Origin: Chloroflexota bacterium
Lineage (GTDB): Bacteria > Chloroflexota > Anaerolineae > Anaerolineales > UBA11858
Direction of reading: 5' to 3'
NCBI GenBank assembly: GCA_003513015.1
Contig: DOTA01000523.1
Location: 1,411-16,982 of the forward strand
DNA length: 15,572 nt
In this document: positions 1-7,110 of the stretch, piece by piece
Layout: each line of letters begins with the position of its first letter
How positions within the stretch are numbered: the first letter of the stretch is position 1
Notes under the pieces: model-generated
The model's input: only the letters and a program-made list of their open reading frames with translations
What the model was told of the DNA's origin: nothing
Databases searched by the model: none
Position numbers and translations under genes: made by a program

Positions 1-1
1 G

Positions 2-652
2 GAGGTGGCTCACGATTTTGAATTATGCGAAGTAGGCGGAACGGTGGTGCATGTGGCGGTGGATGGGGCACACGCCGGATATTTGGTGATCGCTGACGAG
101 TTGAAACCTGATGCGCCCCAGGCCATGCGGGATTTACGCGCAGCCGGGGTGGATCACATTGTGATGCTTACCGGCGATGTGGCGTCCGCCGCGGCTCGAG
201 TGGCGCAGGCTTTGGATGTAGATGATTACCGCGCCGAATTGCTGCCCGAAGATAAAGTTCGTGCAGTCGAACAGATGATGGCGCTCAAAGGCCGACAAGG
301 CGCGCTGGCCTTTGTGGGCGACGGCATCAATGATGCACCCGCGTTGGCCCGAGCGGATGTAGGCATCGCTATGGGCGCTTTAGGGTCGCAGGCCGCCATT
401 GAGACTGCTGATGTGGTCATTATGACGGATTCTCCCGCAAAAATCGCCGAAGCGATTAAAATTGGCCGCCGCACACGGGCGATTGTGTGGCAAAATATCA
501 CCCTGGCGCTGCTCATCAAAATTGTGTTTATTGCTTTGGGCGTGGCTGGGATCGCTAATATGTGGATGGCGGTGATCGGCGATATGGGCGTGGCCCTGAT
601 GGCAGTTGCCAATGCCATGCGCGTATTGCATTTTTCGGGCCATGAAGACTGA
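2..652 (+). CDS. Heavy-metal P-type ATPase, C-terminal part (Zn/Cd/Pb efflux type); 5' end outside window
   Basis: This is the last ~215 residues of a P1B-type ATPase, an inner-membrane pump that uses ATP to export divalent heavy metals. The frame is open to the window edge, so the GTG at 5 is unlikely to be the start. Counting that GTG as residue 1, the hinge motif TGD is at 56-58 and the GDGIND motif of the P domain at 105-110, followed by the DVGIAMG stretch. Two C-terminal membrane helices lie at about 160-208. A Lys at 172 in the first and an Asp-Met-Gly at 193-195 in the second match the K...DxG pattern of the ZntA/CadA subgroup (P1B-2), so Zn, Cd or Pb is the likely substrate. The phosphorylation site (DKTGT), the CPC helix and any N-terminal metal-binding domain would lie upstream. 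The DinB-like gene begins 27 bases downstream on the same strand. Family assignment is firm; metal specificity is inferred. Confidence 0.93.
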   Translation, partial: EVAHDFELCEVGGTVVHVAVDGAHAGYLVIADELKPDAPQAMRDLRAAGVDHIVMLTGDVASAAARVAQALDVDDYRAELLPEDKVRAVEQMMALKGRQGALAFVGDGINDAPALARADVGIAMGALGSQAAIETADVVIMTDSPAKIAEAIKIGRRTRAIVWQNITLALLIKIVFIALGVAGIANMWMAVIGDMGVALMAVANAMRVLHFSGHED

Positions 653-679
653 GAAAATAAATCTTACAGGTGAAATTTA

Positions 680-1180
680 ATGACAACTCTCCCAACCCCC
701 GTTTCTAATCCCCAATGCCAAAAGCTAGTCGAGCGTTTGAATGAATCGGCACTGAAAACGCAGGAATTTTTCCAGTCGATCGAAGGTGATCAATGGTATG
801 TTCAGGTTTACACCGAGGGTGCCAACTGGAGCGTGTTTCAAATTTTGGGGCATTTTGTGGTCACAGAGGCCTCGATTGCGCGTTTGATCAAATATATTTT
901 GCAGGGCTTGCCGGGCGTGCCTGAAGATTTTGATATGGATAAATTTAACGAGCGTGAAGTCAATTGTTTTTCCAAATTGCCCATTGAAATGGTGTTGCAG
1001 CGCTTTGGAGAACGGCGCGCTGAAACCATCGAACTGATTTTTCAGATGGATGATGCGGATTTAGCCAAACAGGGTCGCCATCCCTGGTTGGGGGTGGCTC
1101 CGGTCGAAGATATGCTCAAACTTTTATATCGTCATAATCAAATTCACCAAAGAGATATTCGCAAGGTGTTGGCTTCTTAA
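680..1180 (+). CDS. DinB-fold (DinB_2-like) putative metal-dependent protein
   Basis: The 166-residue protein looks like a four-helix-bundle DinB/YfiT-type protein. Three histidines are spaced as the metal-binding triad of that fold: H58 in helix 2 (context ILGHFV), and H152 and H156 in helix 4 (HNQIH). The segment WSVFQILGHFVVTEAS is typical of the family. Members include bacillithiol- or mycothiol-dependent transferases and many proteins of unknown function; nothing here says which reaction it performs. There is no signal peptide or membrane segment, so it should be cytoplasmic. The ATG has an AGGTGA ribosome site at 668-673. It follows the metal ATPase by 27 bases and may be co-transcribed with it, but no functional link is evident. 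Confidence 0.82.
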   Translation: MTTLPTPVSNPQCQKLVERLNESALKTQEFFQSIEGDQWYVQVYTEGANWSVFQILGHFVVTEASIARLIKYILQGLPGVPEDFDMDKFNEREVNCFSKLPIEMVLQRFGERRAETIELIFQMDDADLAKQGRHPWLGVAPVEDMLKLLYRHNQIHQRDIRKVLAS

Positions 1181-1214
1181 GAAAGTGCTCACCTAACAGC
1201 CCTCTCGAACACAG

Positions 1215-1220
1215 TATAAT
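1215..1220 (+). promoter_or_regulatory. Consensus -10 box immediately before the UbiA gene
   Basis: A perfect TATAAT lies in the 49-base gap between the DinB and UbiA genes, with only 9 bases between it and the UbiA ATG at 1230. A start point 6-8 bases downstream would fall at about 1226-1228, giving a leader of 2-4 bases. No Shine-Dalgarno sequence is visible before the ATG, which agrees with leaderless or near-leaderless translation. No good -35 hexamer is seen at the usual distance. Confidence 0.5.
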
Positions 1221-1229
1221 AACCAAGCC

Positions 1230-2141
1230 ATGTCCATTCAAGCGCTGCGCCTGTTTATCCGCTTATCGCGTCCGTTTTTTTTATTGGGCGCGGCGTTGGT
1301 GTATCTCTTGGGCATGGGGATTGCCCGGTATCTGGGGTTTTCCCTCGATTGGGGTATCTACTTTCTGGGGCAAGCCTGGGTGACCACTCTGCAACTCTCA
1401 ACCCATTATTTCAACGAATATTTTGATTCCCTCGCCGATGCTGCCAATAACAATCGTACCCTTTTTTCCGGGGGCAGCGGCGCGCTCGGCAAAGATGGCC
1501 TGCCACGTGAAATTGCGCTTTGGGCCGGAATCGCCACCCTGACTGCTGCCACTTCCTTCACCGTCATGCTGATGCGGGCCACTAATCTGAATCCGATTGC
1601 CCTATTGGTGATGCTCCTGATTTTCTTCGGGGCCTTCTTTTATTCTGTGCCGCCTGTGCGCCTGGTTGAATCGGGTTATGGCGAGCTGACCACCTCTGTG
1701 GTGGTCGCCAGTCTGGTGCCAGCCCTGGCTTTTGTTCTGCAAACCGGCGAAATGCACCGGCTGGTGGCCATGAGCACCTTCCCCCTGATCGCCTTACACC
1801 TGGCCATGATGCTGGCCTTCGAACTCCCCGATTACGCCACCGACTTGAAATTCAAAAAGCTCACTCTGCTCGTGCGTTTGGGTTGGGAGCGCGGCATGAC
1901 GCTGCACAACCTGTTGATTTTGATTGCCTACCTGTTGTTCGGCGTTGCCATGATTTTTGGCTTTCCTTTGTCGGCAGGGCTTCCGGCGTTGTTATCCTTG
2001 CCCTTGGGCCTTTTCCAACTCTGGTACATGACGCGCATCGCCGCCGGAGCCAAGCCCAATTGGAATTTACTGGGCTGGCTGGCCGTTTTGGGCTTTGGCC
2101 TTACCACCTACTTGTTGACTTTTTCATTTTGGACCTACTAA
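1230..2141 (+). CDS. UbiA-family prenyltransferase, MenA-like
   Basis: A 303-residue polytopic inner-membrane protein of the UbiA superfamily, which transfers prenyl chains to aromatic or related acceptors. The first Asp-rich motif is NEYFDSLAD, with N62, D66 and D70. The second is DYATD, with D201 and D205; these normally bind Mg-pyrophosphate. The stretch FSGGSGAL at 79-86 after motif 1 resembles 1,4-dihydroxy-2-naphthoate polyprenyltransferases (MenA), so menaquinone synthesis is the best guess. Other UbiA members, such as those making heme O or glycolipids, cannot be excluded, and no quinone-pathway gene is adjacent. About eight to nine hydrophobic segments span the protein. The likely promoter lies directly upstream and the message may lack a leader. 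The MoeA gene follows after 37 bases. Confidence 0.85.
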   Translation: MSIQALRLFIRLSRPFFLLGAALVYLLGMGIARYLGFSLDWGIYFLGQAWVTTLQLSTHYFNEYFDSLADAANNNRTLFSGGSGALGKDGLPREIALWAGIATLTAATSFTVMLMRATNLNPIALLVMLLIFFGAFFYSVPPVRLVESGYGELTTSVVVASLVPALAFVLQTGEMHRLVAMSTFPLIALHLAMMLAFELPDYATDLKFKKLTLLVRLGWERGMTLHNLLILIAYLLFGVAMIFGFPLSAGLPALLSLPLGLFQLWYMTRIAAGAKPNWNLLGWLAVLGFGLTTYLLTFSFWTY

Positions 2142-2178
2142 CTCCCCGTATTTGTAACTTGCAACCTGAAACCAAAAA

Positions 2179-3411
2179 ATGACCGAATTCTTGAACTTAA
2201 CCCCGCCGGATGAAGCCCTTAAACGGCTTTTATCCCACCTTGAAGTACATCCCGTTCCCGAGGAAGTGAACACCGCACAAGCCCTAGGGCGGGTGACCGT
2301 TTCTCCGGTTTTGGCACCCCACCCCTTGCCCGAATTCCGCCGTTCCACCGTAGATGGCTTTGCCGTGCGTGCCGCCGACACTTACGGATCTAGCGAATCG
2401 CTTCCGGCTTATCTGAACCTGATTGGTGAGGTGTGCATGGGACAGGCCACCGATTTGCGGCTGGGTGCGGCACAGTGCGCTCTGATCCACACGGGCGGGA
2501 TGCTCCCCGAAGGTGCGGATGCGGTTGTAATGGTCGAGAACACCCAAAGTGCGCGCGAAAATGAAGTCGAAGTTTTGCGCGCTGTGGCCGTGGGCGAAAA
2601 CCTGATCAAAATCGGCGAAGATGTCAAACTGGGCGAAGAAGTTATCCCCGCGGGGCGGCGGCTGCGCCCGGCCGAGATCGGCGGGTTGATGGCTCTGGGT
2701 TTCACCACGGTGATGGTGGCGCGCAAACCTCGGGTGGGGATTCTCTCCTCTGGGGATGAGGTGATTCCTCCGGAGCAGCAACCACTTTCGGGCCAGGTTC
2801 GGGATGTCAATTCTTTCACTTTGGCGGCGGTGGTTCAGCAGGTCGGCGGCGAAGCAATCCACTATGGCATCATCCCCGATACGCGCGCAGCCATGCTGAA
2901 GACGGCCCGCCGCGCCCACGCCGAGTGCGATGTGGTGGTGATCACCGCCGGTTCATCTGTTAGCGTGCGTGATCTCACAGCAGAGATCATCGCTGAATTG
3001 GGGCAGCCCGGCGTGCTGGTGCATGGGGTGAATATCCGCCCCGGCAAGCCCACGATTTTAGGCGTTTGCGCAGGCAAACCCGTGATCGGTTTGCCCGGCA
3101 ACCCCGTGAGCGCTTTGGTGAATGTGGAAATGTTCGTGGCCCCGGTGGTAAAATCACTACTTGGTGAAGATCCGGCGCGCCCGCGGGCCGCGGTGAACGC
3201 TCAATTGTTGGTCAACCTGGCCTCCGAATCGGGGCGAGAAGAGTGGGTGCCGGTACGCCTGCTGGCAAGTTCGCGTGGTTGGGAGGCTGATCCGGTGTTC
3301 GGCAAAAGCAATTTGATCTTCACCCTGGCCCGGGCCGATGGCCTGGTGCGTGTAGTCTCCGATGCCACCGGCCTGGCGGCTGGTGAAATGGTGGAAGTGG
3401 TGTTATTTTAG
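2179..3411 (+). CDS. moeA: Molybdopterin molybdotransferase MoeA
   Basis: This 410-residue cytoplasmic enzyme inserts molybdate into adenylylated molybdopterin, the last step of molybdenum cofactor synthesis. Length and domain order match the family: the MoeA N-terminal region with STVDGFAVRAAD at 56-67, the MoaB/Mog-like domain from about 184 (VGILSSGDEV at 186-195, RDVNS at 208-212, TAGSSVSVRDLT at 256-267, GVNIRPGKPT at 283-292, GLPGNPVSALV at 304-314), and a C-terminal beta domain from about 336. The AGSSVSVRD version of the active-site loop differs from the TGGVSVG form of E. coli MoeA but is common in other bacteria. The ATG lacks a clear Shine-Dalgarno sequence. The gene follows the UbiA gene by 37 bases and is probably co-transcribed. 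No other cofactor-synthesis gene or molybdoenzyme is in the window. Confidence 0.95.
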   Translation: MTEFLNLTPPDEALKRLLSHLEVHPVPEEVNTAQALGRVTVSPVLAPHPLPEFRRSTVDGFAVRAADTYGSSESLPAYLNLIGEVCMGQATDLRLGAAQCALIHTGGMLPEGADAVVMVENTQSARENEVEVLRAVAVGENLIKIGEDVKLGEEVIPAGRRLRPAEIGGLMALGFTTVMVARKPRVGILSSGDEVIPPEQQPLSGQVRDVNSFTLAAVVQQVGGEAIHYGIIPDTRAAMLKTARRAHAECDVVVITAGSSVSVRDLTAEIIAELGQPGVLVHGVNIRPGKPTILGVCAGKPVIGLPGNPVSALVNVEMFVAPVVKSLLGEDPARPRAAVNAQLLVNLASESGREEWVPVRLLASSRGWEADPVFGKSNLIFTLARADGLVRVVSDATGLAAGEMVEVVLF

Positions 3412-3447
3412 AAAGAAAGCGAATTGCAAAGCCAGGGTTTGGATTTT

Positions 3448-4410
3448 ATGAAACATTATCACGTTTTATTCTTGATGATTGGATTTTTGCTGACAGCTTG
3501 CAGCAGCGGGATCGCCGCGCCGAAAGCTCAAACGGAGGTTGGGGGTGCTTCCGCTGAAGTTGTATTGGCTGCCGCCAGTGATAAGCCGACCGAAACACCT
3601 TTTCAACCGGCAACATTTACACCGACGCCTATCCCCACCGAAACCCCCACGCTCACACCCAGTCCCACGGTGACTCCCTCACCAACGAATACACCCGTAC
3701 CCACGTTGACTCCCACCTGGATTTATAACGAACCGGGGCAGGTCACGGTGCCGATTTTGCTTTATCACCACGTAGAGGGGGACGTTTCGTATAGTCGTTA
3801 TTATGTTTCTGTCCCCGATTTTCGCGCCCAAATGCAGGCGCTACACGATTGGGGCTATACCGCCATTCCGATTTCTCTGCTACTTGATGCGCTCATCAAG
3901 GGGGCCGAACTACCCGAAAAGCCGATTGTGATTACCTTCGATGATGGTAATCGTAATATCTATGATAATGCCTTTCCGATTATGCAAGAATTTGGTTTTC
4001 CGGGAGTCTTCTATATCGTAGCGAACCGACTGAATAGCGGCACCAATATTGCCCATGTGCCGGAGTTGAAAGAAATGCTCGCCGTTGGATGGGAAATTGG
4101 CAGCCATAGTTACACCCATAGTGATTTGACCCTCGATCACAGCATTGCTCAGTATGAAATTCTGCAATCCAAACTGGATATTGAAGATGCCCTGGGAATC
4201 AAAGTGCAGACCTTCGCTTATCCTTATGGCACAATCGACCCTTATTTGGCACAGAAAGTTCAGGATTATGGTTATCGCGCCGGGATGGGGTTAGGCGCTT
4301 CAGCCACACATACCTGGGGCACCATGTTTTATCTCAGCCGGATCGAAATCCAAGGGGATTACACGGTCACTGACATGGCGGCGCGCCTGCCTTGGAAAGA
4401 CAATAAGTGA
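3448..4410 (+). CDS. Lipoprotein polysaccharide deacetylase (carbohydrate esterase 4) with Thr-Pro linker
   Basis: This is a surface-anchored NodB-type deacetylase that removes N- or O-acetyl groups from a polysaccharide, perhaps peptidoglycan or an exopolysaccharide. I chose the ATG at 3448 rather than an in-frame TTG at 3424, because it gives a clean lipoprotein signal with lipobox LTAC and the lipidated Cys at 18. Residues about 46-91 are an extended Thr/Pro/Ser linker that should hold the domain away from the membrane. The catalytic domain follows: LLYHHV (104-109), TFDDG with metal and catalytic Asp 165-166, SHSYTH with H220 and H224, and AYPYG at 257-261. YHHV plus TFDDG is typical of the PgaB/IcaB-like branch. 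The start codon is 36 bases after moeA with a weak ribosome site. Family assignment is firm; the substrate is unknown. Confidence 0.9.
   Translation: MKHYHVLFLMIGFLLTACSSGIAAPKAQTEVGGASAEVVLAAASDKPTETPFQPATFTPTPIPTETPTLTPSPTVTPSPTNTPVPTLTPTWIYNEPGQVTVPILLYHHVEGDVSYSRYYVSVPDFRAQMQALHDWGYTAIPISLLLDALIKGAELPEKPIVITFDDGNRNIYDNAFPIMQEFGFPGVFYIVANRLNSGTNIAHVPELKEMLAVGWEIGSHSYTHSDLTLDHSIAQYEILQSKLDIEDALGIKVQTFAYPYGTIDPYLAQKVQDYGYRAGMGLGASATHTWGTMFYLSRIEIQGDYTVTDMAARLPWKDNK
3580..3720 (+). repeat. Low-complexity Thr-Pro codon tract in the deacetylase linker
   Basis: About 45 codons are dominated by Thr and Pro, with Ser and Glu (units such as TPTP, TETP, TPSP, TNTP). The encoding DNA is rich in ACN-CCN pairs and is internally repetitive, so it is likely to vary in length between strains. 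Linkers of this kind are common in exported proteins of Anaerolineae. Confidence 0.75.
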
Positions 4411-4424
4411 AATTAGTCACAAAG

Positions 4425-4452
4425 TTGCTTTTCGGGAAATGCTTTGTATAAT
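4425..4452 (+). promoter_or_regulatory. Sigma70-like promoter upstream of the phosphoesterase-patatin cassette
   Basis: TTGCTT at 4425-4430 and a perfect TATAAT at 4447-4452 are separated by 16 bases. Transcription would start near 4459, 14 bases after the deacetylase stop for the -35 box and clear of that gene. This is one of the best promoter-like sequences in the window. Confidence 0.55.
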
Positions 4453-4458
4453 TTAAAA

Positions 4459-4568
4459 GCGTGCTTTCGGATAGACGCAATTCATTGGCGGTGATCAGAC
4501 ACACTTTTGATGTCTGAGTCAACATGAAGCCTTACTATGAAACCGCTGAAATTTGAGAGCGGTTTTTT
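4459..4568 (+). ncRNA. Putative small RNA or attenuator leader ahead of the metallophosphoesterase gene
   Basis: A promoter-like sequence ends at 4452 and an intrinsic terminator ends at 4568, so a transcript of about 110 nt is predicted. Between them is a hairpin with arms TCAGACA (4495-4501) and TGTCTGA (4511-4517), extended by two pairs across a bulge. A 10-codon reading frame starts at ATG 4524 (MKPYYETAEI) and stops at 4554-4556, inside the loop of the terminator. Ribosomes translating this frame would cover the left arm of the terminator, so a leader-peptide attenuator for the downstream gene is possible. I could not match it to a riboswitch class I know. An independent small RNA is the alternative. 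Confidence 0.35.
4540..4568 (+). terminator. Intrinsic terminator upstream of the metallophosphoesterase gene
   Basis: The 8-bp arms AAACCGCT (4540-4547) and AGCGGTTT (4558-4565) enclose a 10-base loop and run into six T residues (4563-4568). It ends 64 bases before the metallophosphoesterase start, so it either ends a small RNA or gates read-through into that gene. Confidence 0.75.
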
Positions 4569-4621
4569 GTTTAAAGGGGAAAAGCTTGAAACCATGTTGA
4601 CGATTTTTAGTATTTTCATTC

Positions 4622-4626
4622 GGAGG
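4622..4626 (+). promoter_or_regulatory. Ribosome binding site fixing the metallophosphoesterase start
   Basis: GGAGG sits 6 bases before the ATG at 4633. The frame is also open back to an ATG at 4537, but that start would place a transcription terminator inside the gene and add 32 residues ahead of the first catalytic motif. Confidence 0.85.
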
Positions 4627-4632
4627 AAAATT

Positions 4633-6039
4633 ATGTTAGTGATCGTAAGTGATTTACACTTGACGGATGGCACCACGGGTTTACGGATTTCGTCAGGAGC
4701 TTTCAGGGTTTTCAGAGAACGCCTGGCGGATATGGCTTATGATGCTTCCAAACGGGATGGGGATATATATCAACCGATTGAGGAATTTGATCTGGTTTTG
4801 TTGGGTGATATTTTCGATTTGCTTCGGTCTACGCATTGGAACGATGAAGAGAAAGGCCAACCTGGGTTTGCCAGGCCGTGGATGGATCCGAATGATCCCG
4901 CTCTAATTCAAAAAGTTGAGAAAATTGTTGATGGCATTCTTGTGCAAAATGCGGAAACATTGAGTGTTTTCCGTAGTTTGGCGGATGGCTCTGCGATTAC
5001 CTTGCCCCCAGCGACCAAAACAAACAAAGTTGATTCTAGGGTTTCTCGCGACCCACAATCGGATAAAAGATTGCATGTTAAAGTTAATATCCACTACATG
5101 AACGGAAACCACGATTGGTACTTCCACCTTCCCGGCCCGGATTATGATCGCATCCGAGGGAAGGTAATCCAACAGATGGGCTTGAAAAATCCGGCAACTC
5201 CCTTTCCCCATGATGCCAGTGAGTCCAAAGTGATCCAGTCCATTTTTAATCAGCATAAAGTAACGGCTCGGCATGGTGATATTTATGATCCCTTCAATTA
5301 TGTCAAGCGCAAAGGCAGAAATTATTCCAGCCTGGGGGATGCTATTGTTGTGGAGTTGTTTAACCCCATTCCAGGCTTGATTAAGGCCAAGTTAGGCAAT
5401 CAATTGCCGGATGAGTTTTACGAGGCTTTAGCAGAGATGGGCAGCATTCGTCCATCTACAATGACTCCAGTGTGGATTGCCAGTTTGCTCGCGCGCCATC
5501 ATGTGGGCGAACACCAAAAAGATGCAATCAATGAGATTTGGCGAAACCTTCTGGATAACTTTTTGAAAGCAGATATTCTCTCCGAACTCGATGAACGCGG
5601 TTTCGATATCGTAGACAAATTGGAGTTGGCCTTTAAGGGTTTAAAGCATTTATCGCTTGAGAAACTCGACGATCTCGCGCCCATTGCCGATCGGCTGATC
5701 CATCTTCAAGCTTCGATTAGTGGCGCGGGTGAATTTGGTTTTGACGAGAACGCCACCAAAGAGGCCGCTTATCAATCTGAAGATGCCCGGTTTGTGGTTT
5801 TTGGACACACGCATGGTTTCAAAGTCGTTCCGCTTCGGACAGTCTCTAAAGATGGGAAACCATTAGAACAGGTCTATATCAATTCGGGGACTTGGCATCC
5901 GCTGCACGAACTTGGGGTCGCAGAGCCGAAGAAACGCAGTTTCATCATGCATAATTCGATGAGCTATTTGGGTTTCTATCGAGAAGATGAACGCAAAGGG
6001 AGAGCCTATGAAACTTGGACGGGTGCTTTAGATGTGTAA
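4633..6039 (+). CDS. Calcineurin-like metallophosphoesterase of unknown substrate
   Basis: This 468-residue cytoplasmic protein carries all the blocks of the calcineurin-like phosphoesterase fold: DLH at 7-9 (D7, H9), GDIFD at 58-62, GNHD at 158-161, HGD at 214-216 and GHTH at 391-394. These bind a two-metal centre that hydrolyses phosphate esters. The start at 4633 places the first beta strand and DLH right at the N terminus, as in the family. It is much longer than LpxH-type enzymes (about 240 residues). The additions are a segment of about 95 residues between the second and third motifs and a largely helical insert at about 230-380 between HGD and GHTH. There is no signal peptide. The patatin-like gene follows after 39 bases and is probably in the same transcript, which suggests a joint role in lipid or phospho-lipid turnover. 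That link is inferred, and the substrate cannot be told from the sequence. Confidence 0.88.
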   Translation: MLVIVSDLHLTDGTTGLRISSGAFRVFRERLADMAYDASKRDGDIYQPIEEFDLVLLGDIFDLLRSTHWNDEEKGQPGFARPWMDPNDPALIQKVEKIVDGILVQNAETLSVFRSLADGSAITLPPATKTNKVDSRVSRDPQSDKRLHVKVNIHYMNGNHDWYFHLPGPDYDRIRGKVIQQMGLKNPATPFPHDASESKVIQSIFNQHKVTARHGDIYDPFNYVKRKGRNYSSLGDAIVVELFNPIPGLIKAKLGNQLPDEFYEALAEMGSIRPSTMTPVWIASLLARHHVGEHQKDAINEIWRNLLDNFLKADILSELDERGFDIVDKLELAFKGLKHLSLEKLDDLAPIADRLIHLQASISGAGEFGFDENATKEAAYQSEDARFVVFGHTHGFKVVPLRTVSKDGKPLEQVYINSGTWHPLHELGVAEPKKRSFIMHNSMSYLGFYREDERKGRAYETWTGALDV

Positions 6040-6065
6040 CACCTGGTTTTGGTTTGTTAGTAGTG

Positions 6066-6072
6066 AAAGGAG
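6066..6072 (+). promoter_or_regulatory. Strong ribosome binding site supporting a TTG start
   Basis: AAAGGAG lies 6 bases before the TTG at 6079. This optimal spacing, and the patatin motif beginning seven codons later, support TTG as the true start. No in-frame ATG occurs before the conserved DGGGIRG motif. Confidence 0.8.
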
Positions 6073-6078
6073 AATCTG

Positions 6079-7005
6079 TTGACTTACCGCATTCTTTCTT
6101 TGGATGGGGGAGGGATTCGTGGCTTAATCACCGTCATCATGTTGCAGAGGTTAAGCCAGAAACCGGGATTGGCAAATTGGTTGGATCAGGTAGATTTGGT
6201 TGCTGGCACCTCAACCGGAGGTCTGCTGGCCCTGGCGATCGCAAAAGGCCTGGATTTGCAAGTGCTCCGAGATTTATATGAGAAAAAGGGCAAAGATGTC
6301 TTTGATGATTCTTTGCTAGACGATATATTTGATTTGGCAACCATCATCGGCGCGGAATATGATAACAAAAAGCTAGGCCGGGAATTGAAGAAAATCCTTC
6401 AAAACACCACCCTGGGAGAACTCAAATATAGTGTAATCATCACATCTTTTGACCTGGACAATGAGGCGGCTAATGCCAGCGAGCGCTCCTGGAAACCCAA
6501 ACTGTTTCATAATCTGCCCGGGGAGGGGAATGATAACGAACAGTTAGCCTACAAAGTAGGTCTATACACCAGCGCTGCACCCACTTATTTTCCATCTGTA
6601 GATGGCTTTATTGATGGCGGGGTGTTTGCCAATAATCCTAGCATGTGCGCGCTCGCTCAAACCCAAGATAAACGCAATCTGAATCGAGTGCCTTTTGATG
6701 ATGTGGTATTGCTCTCTTTGGGAACTGGCACATCCATGACCTATATCCAGAAGAAAAGATTGGATTGGGGCTATGCTCAATGGGTAAAACCCCTGATCAA
6801 CTTGATGCTGGATGGTGTTGTCGGAATCGCGGATTACCAGTGCAAACAAATCTTGGGCAATCAATATCACCGTTTGGCACCTTCGTTTCCACCAGGTGTC
6901 TTCATACCGTTGGATGATGTAAAAAAGGTGCCGGAGATGGTGAAGTTTGCCAACCAAGTTCCAATCGACAAAACAGCTGAATGGTTGCACAACAATTGGA
7001 GTTGA
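6079..7005 (+). CDS. Patatin-like phospholipase
   Basis: A 308-residue patatin-family lipid acyl hydrolase, expected to cleave acyl chains from phospholipids. The oxyanion-hole motif DGGGIRG is at 9-15, the nucleophile elbow GTSTGG at 43-48 with catalytic Ser45, and the DGG motif at 179-181 supplies Asp179 of the Ser-Asp dyad. The N terminus (ILSLDGGGIRG) is of the plant-patatin/CapV sort, not the RssA/YchK sort. There is no signal peptide or membrane helix, so it should act in the cytoplasm on the inner face of the membrane. CapV-like patatins are CBASS defence effectors, but no cyclic-nucleotide synthase gene is nearby; the partner here is a metallophosphoesterase. It uses a TTG start with a strong ribosome site. 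A 20-bp inverted repeat follows about 105 bases downstream. Family is firm; physiological role unknown. Confidence 0.9.
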   Translation: MTYRILSLDGGGIRGLITVIMLQRLSQKPGLANWLDQVDLVAGTSTGGLLALAIAKGLDLQVLRDLYEKKGKDVFDDSLLDDIFDLATIIGAEYDNKKLGRELKKILQNTTLGELKYSVIITSFDLDNEAANASERSWKPKLFHNLPGEGNDNEQLAYKVGLYTSAAPTYFPSVDGFIDGGVFANNPSMCALAQTQDKRNLNRVPFDDVVLLSLGTGTSMTYIQKKRLDWGYAQWVKPLINLMLDGVVGIADYQCKQILGNQYHRLAPSFPPGVFIPLDDVKKVPEMVKFANQVPIDKTAEWLHNNWS

Positions 7006-7024
7006 AATTTTCGATTGGCAAAAC

Positions 7025-7050
7025 GTGATGGAAAAAGTTACAGCCATCAC
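7025..7050 (-). terminator. Minor hairpin after the patatin gene
   Basis: Arms GTGATGG (7025-7031) and CCATCAC (7044-7050) are perfect over 7 bp. Read on the minus strand the stem is followed by GTTTTGCC, so it could back up termination of the convergent DUF3592 transcript. On the plus strand no T tract follows. Confidence 0.3.
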
Positions 7051-7110
7051 AAAAGCGACAACATCCACTAGCTCTCAAGATGTAAGCGGCGCGGATAATT
7101 GATGACAGTG

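Noticed and set aside
2284..2919. A 211-codon minus-strand frame inside moeA
   Set aside because: It is antisense to a gene with complete family motifs and has no family-like features of its own.
4459..4539. A cyclic-di-GMP riboswitch, suggested by GACGCAA at 4474-4480
   Set aside because: Only that short match is present; the rest of the conserved core and the stem pattern do not fit.
4537..4632. An in-frame upstream ATG extending the metallophosphoesterase by 32 residues
   Set aside because: It would place an intrinsic terminator inside the coding sequence, has no ribosome site, and adds residues ahead of a motif that normally begins the fold. GGAGG with correct spacing supports 4633.
6079..7005. 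A CBASS defence system based on the CapV-like patatin
   Set aside because: No CD-NTase or ancillary gene lies nearby; the neighbour is a metallophosphoesterase and the other side is a DUF3592 gene.
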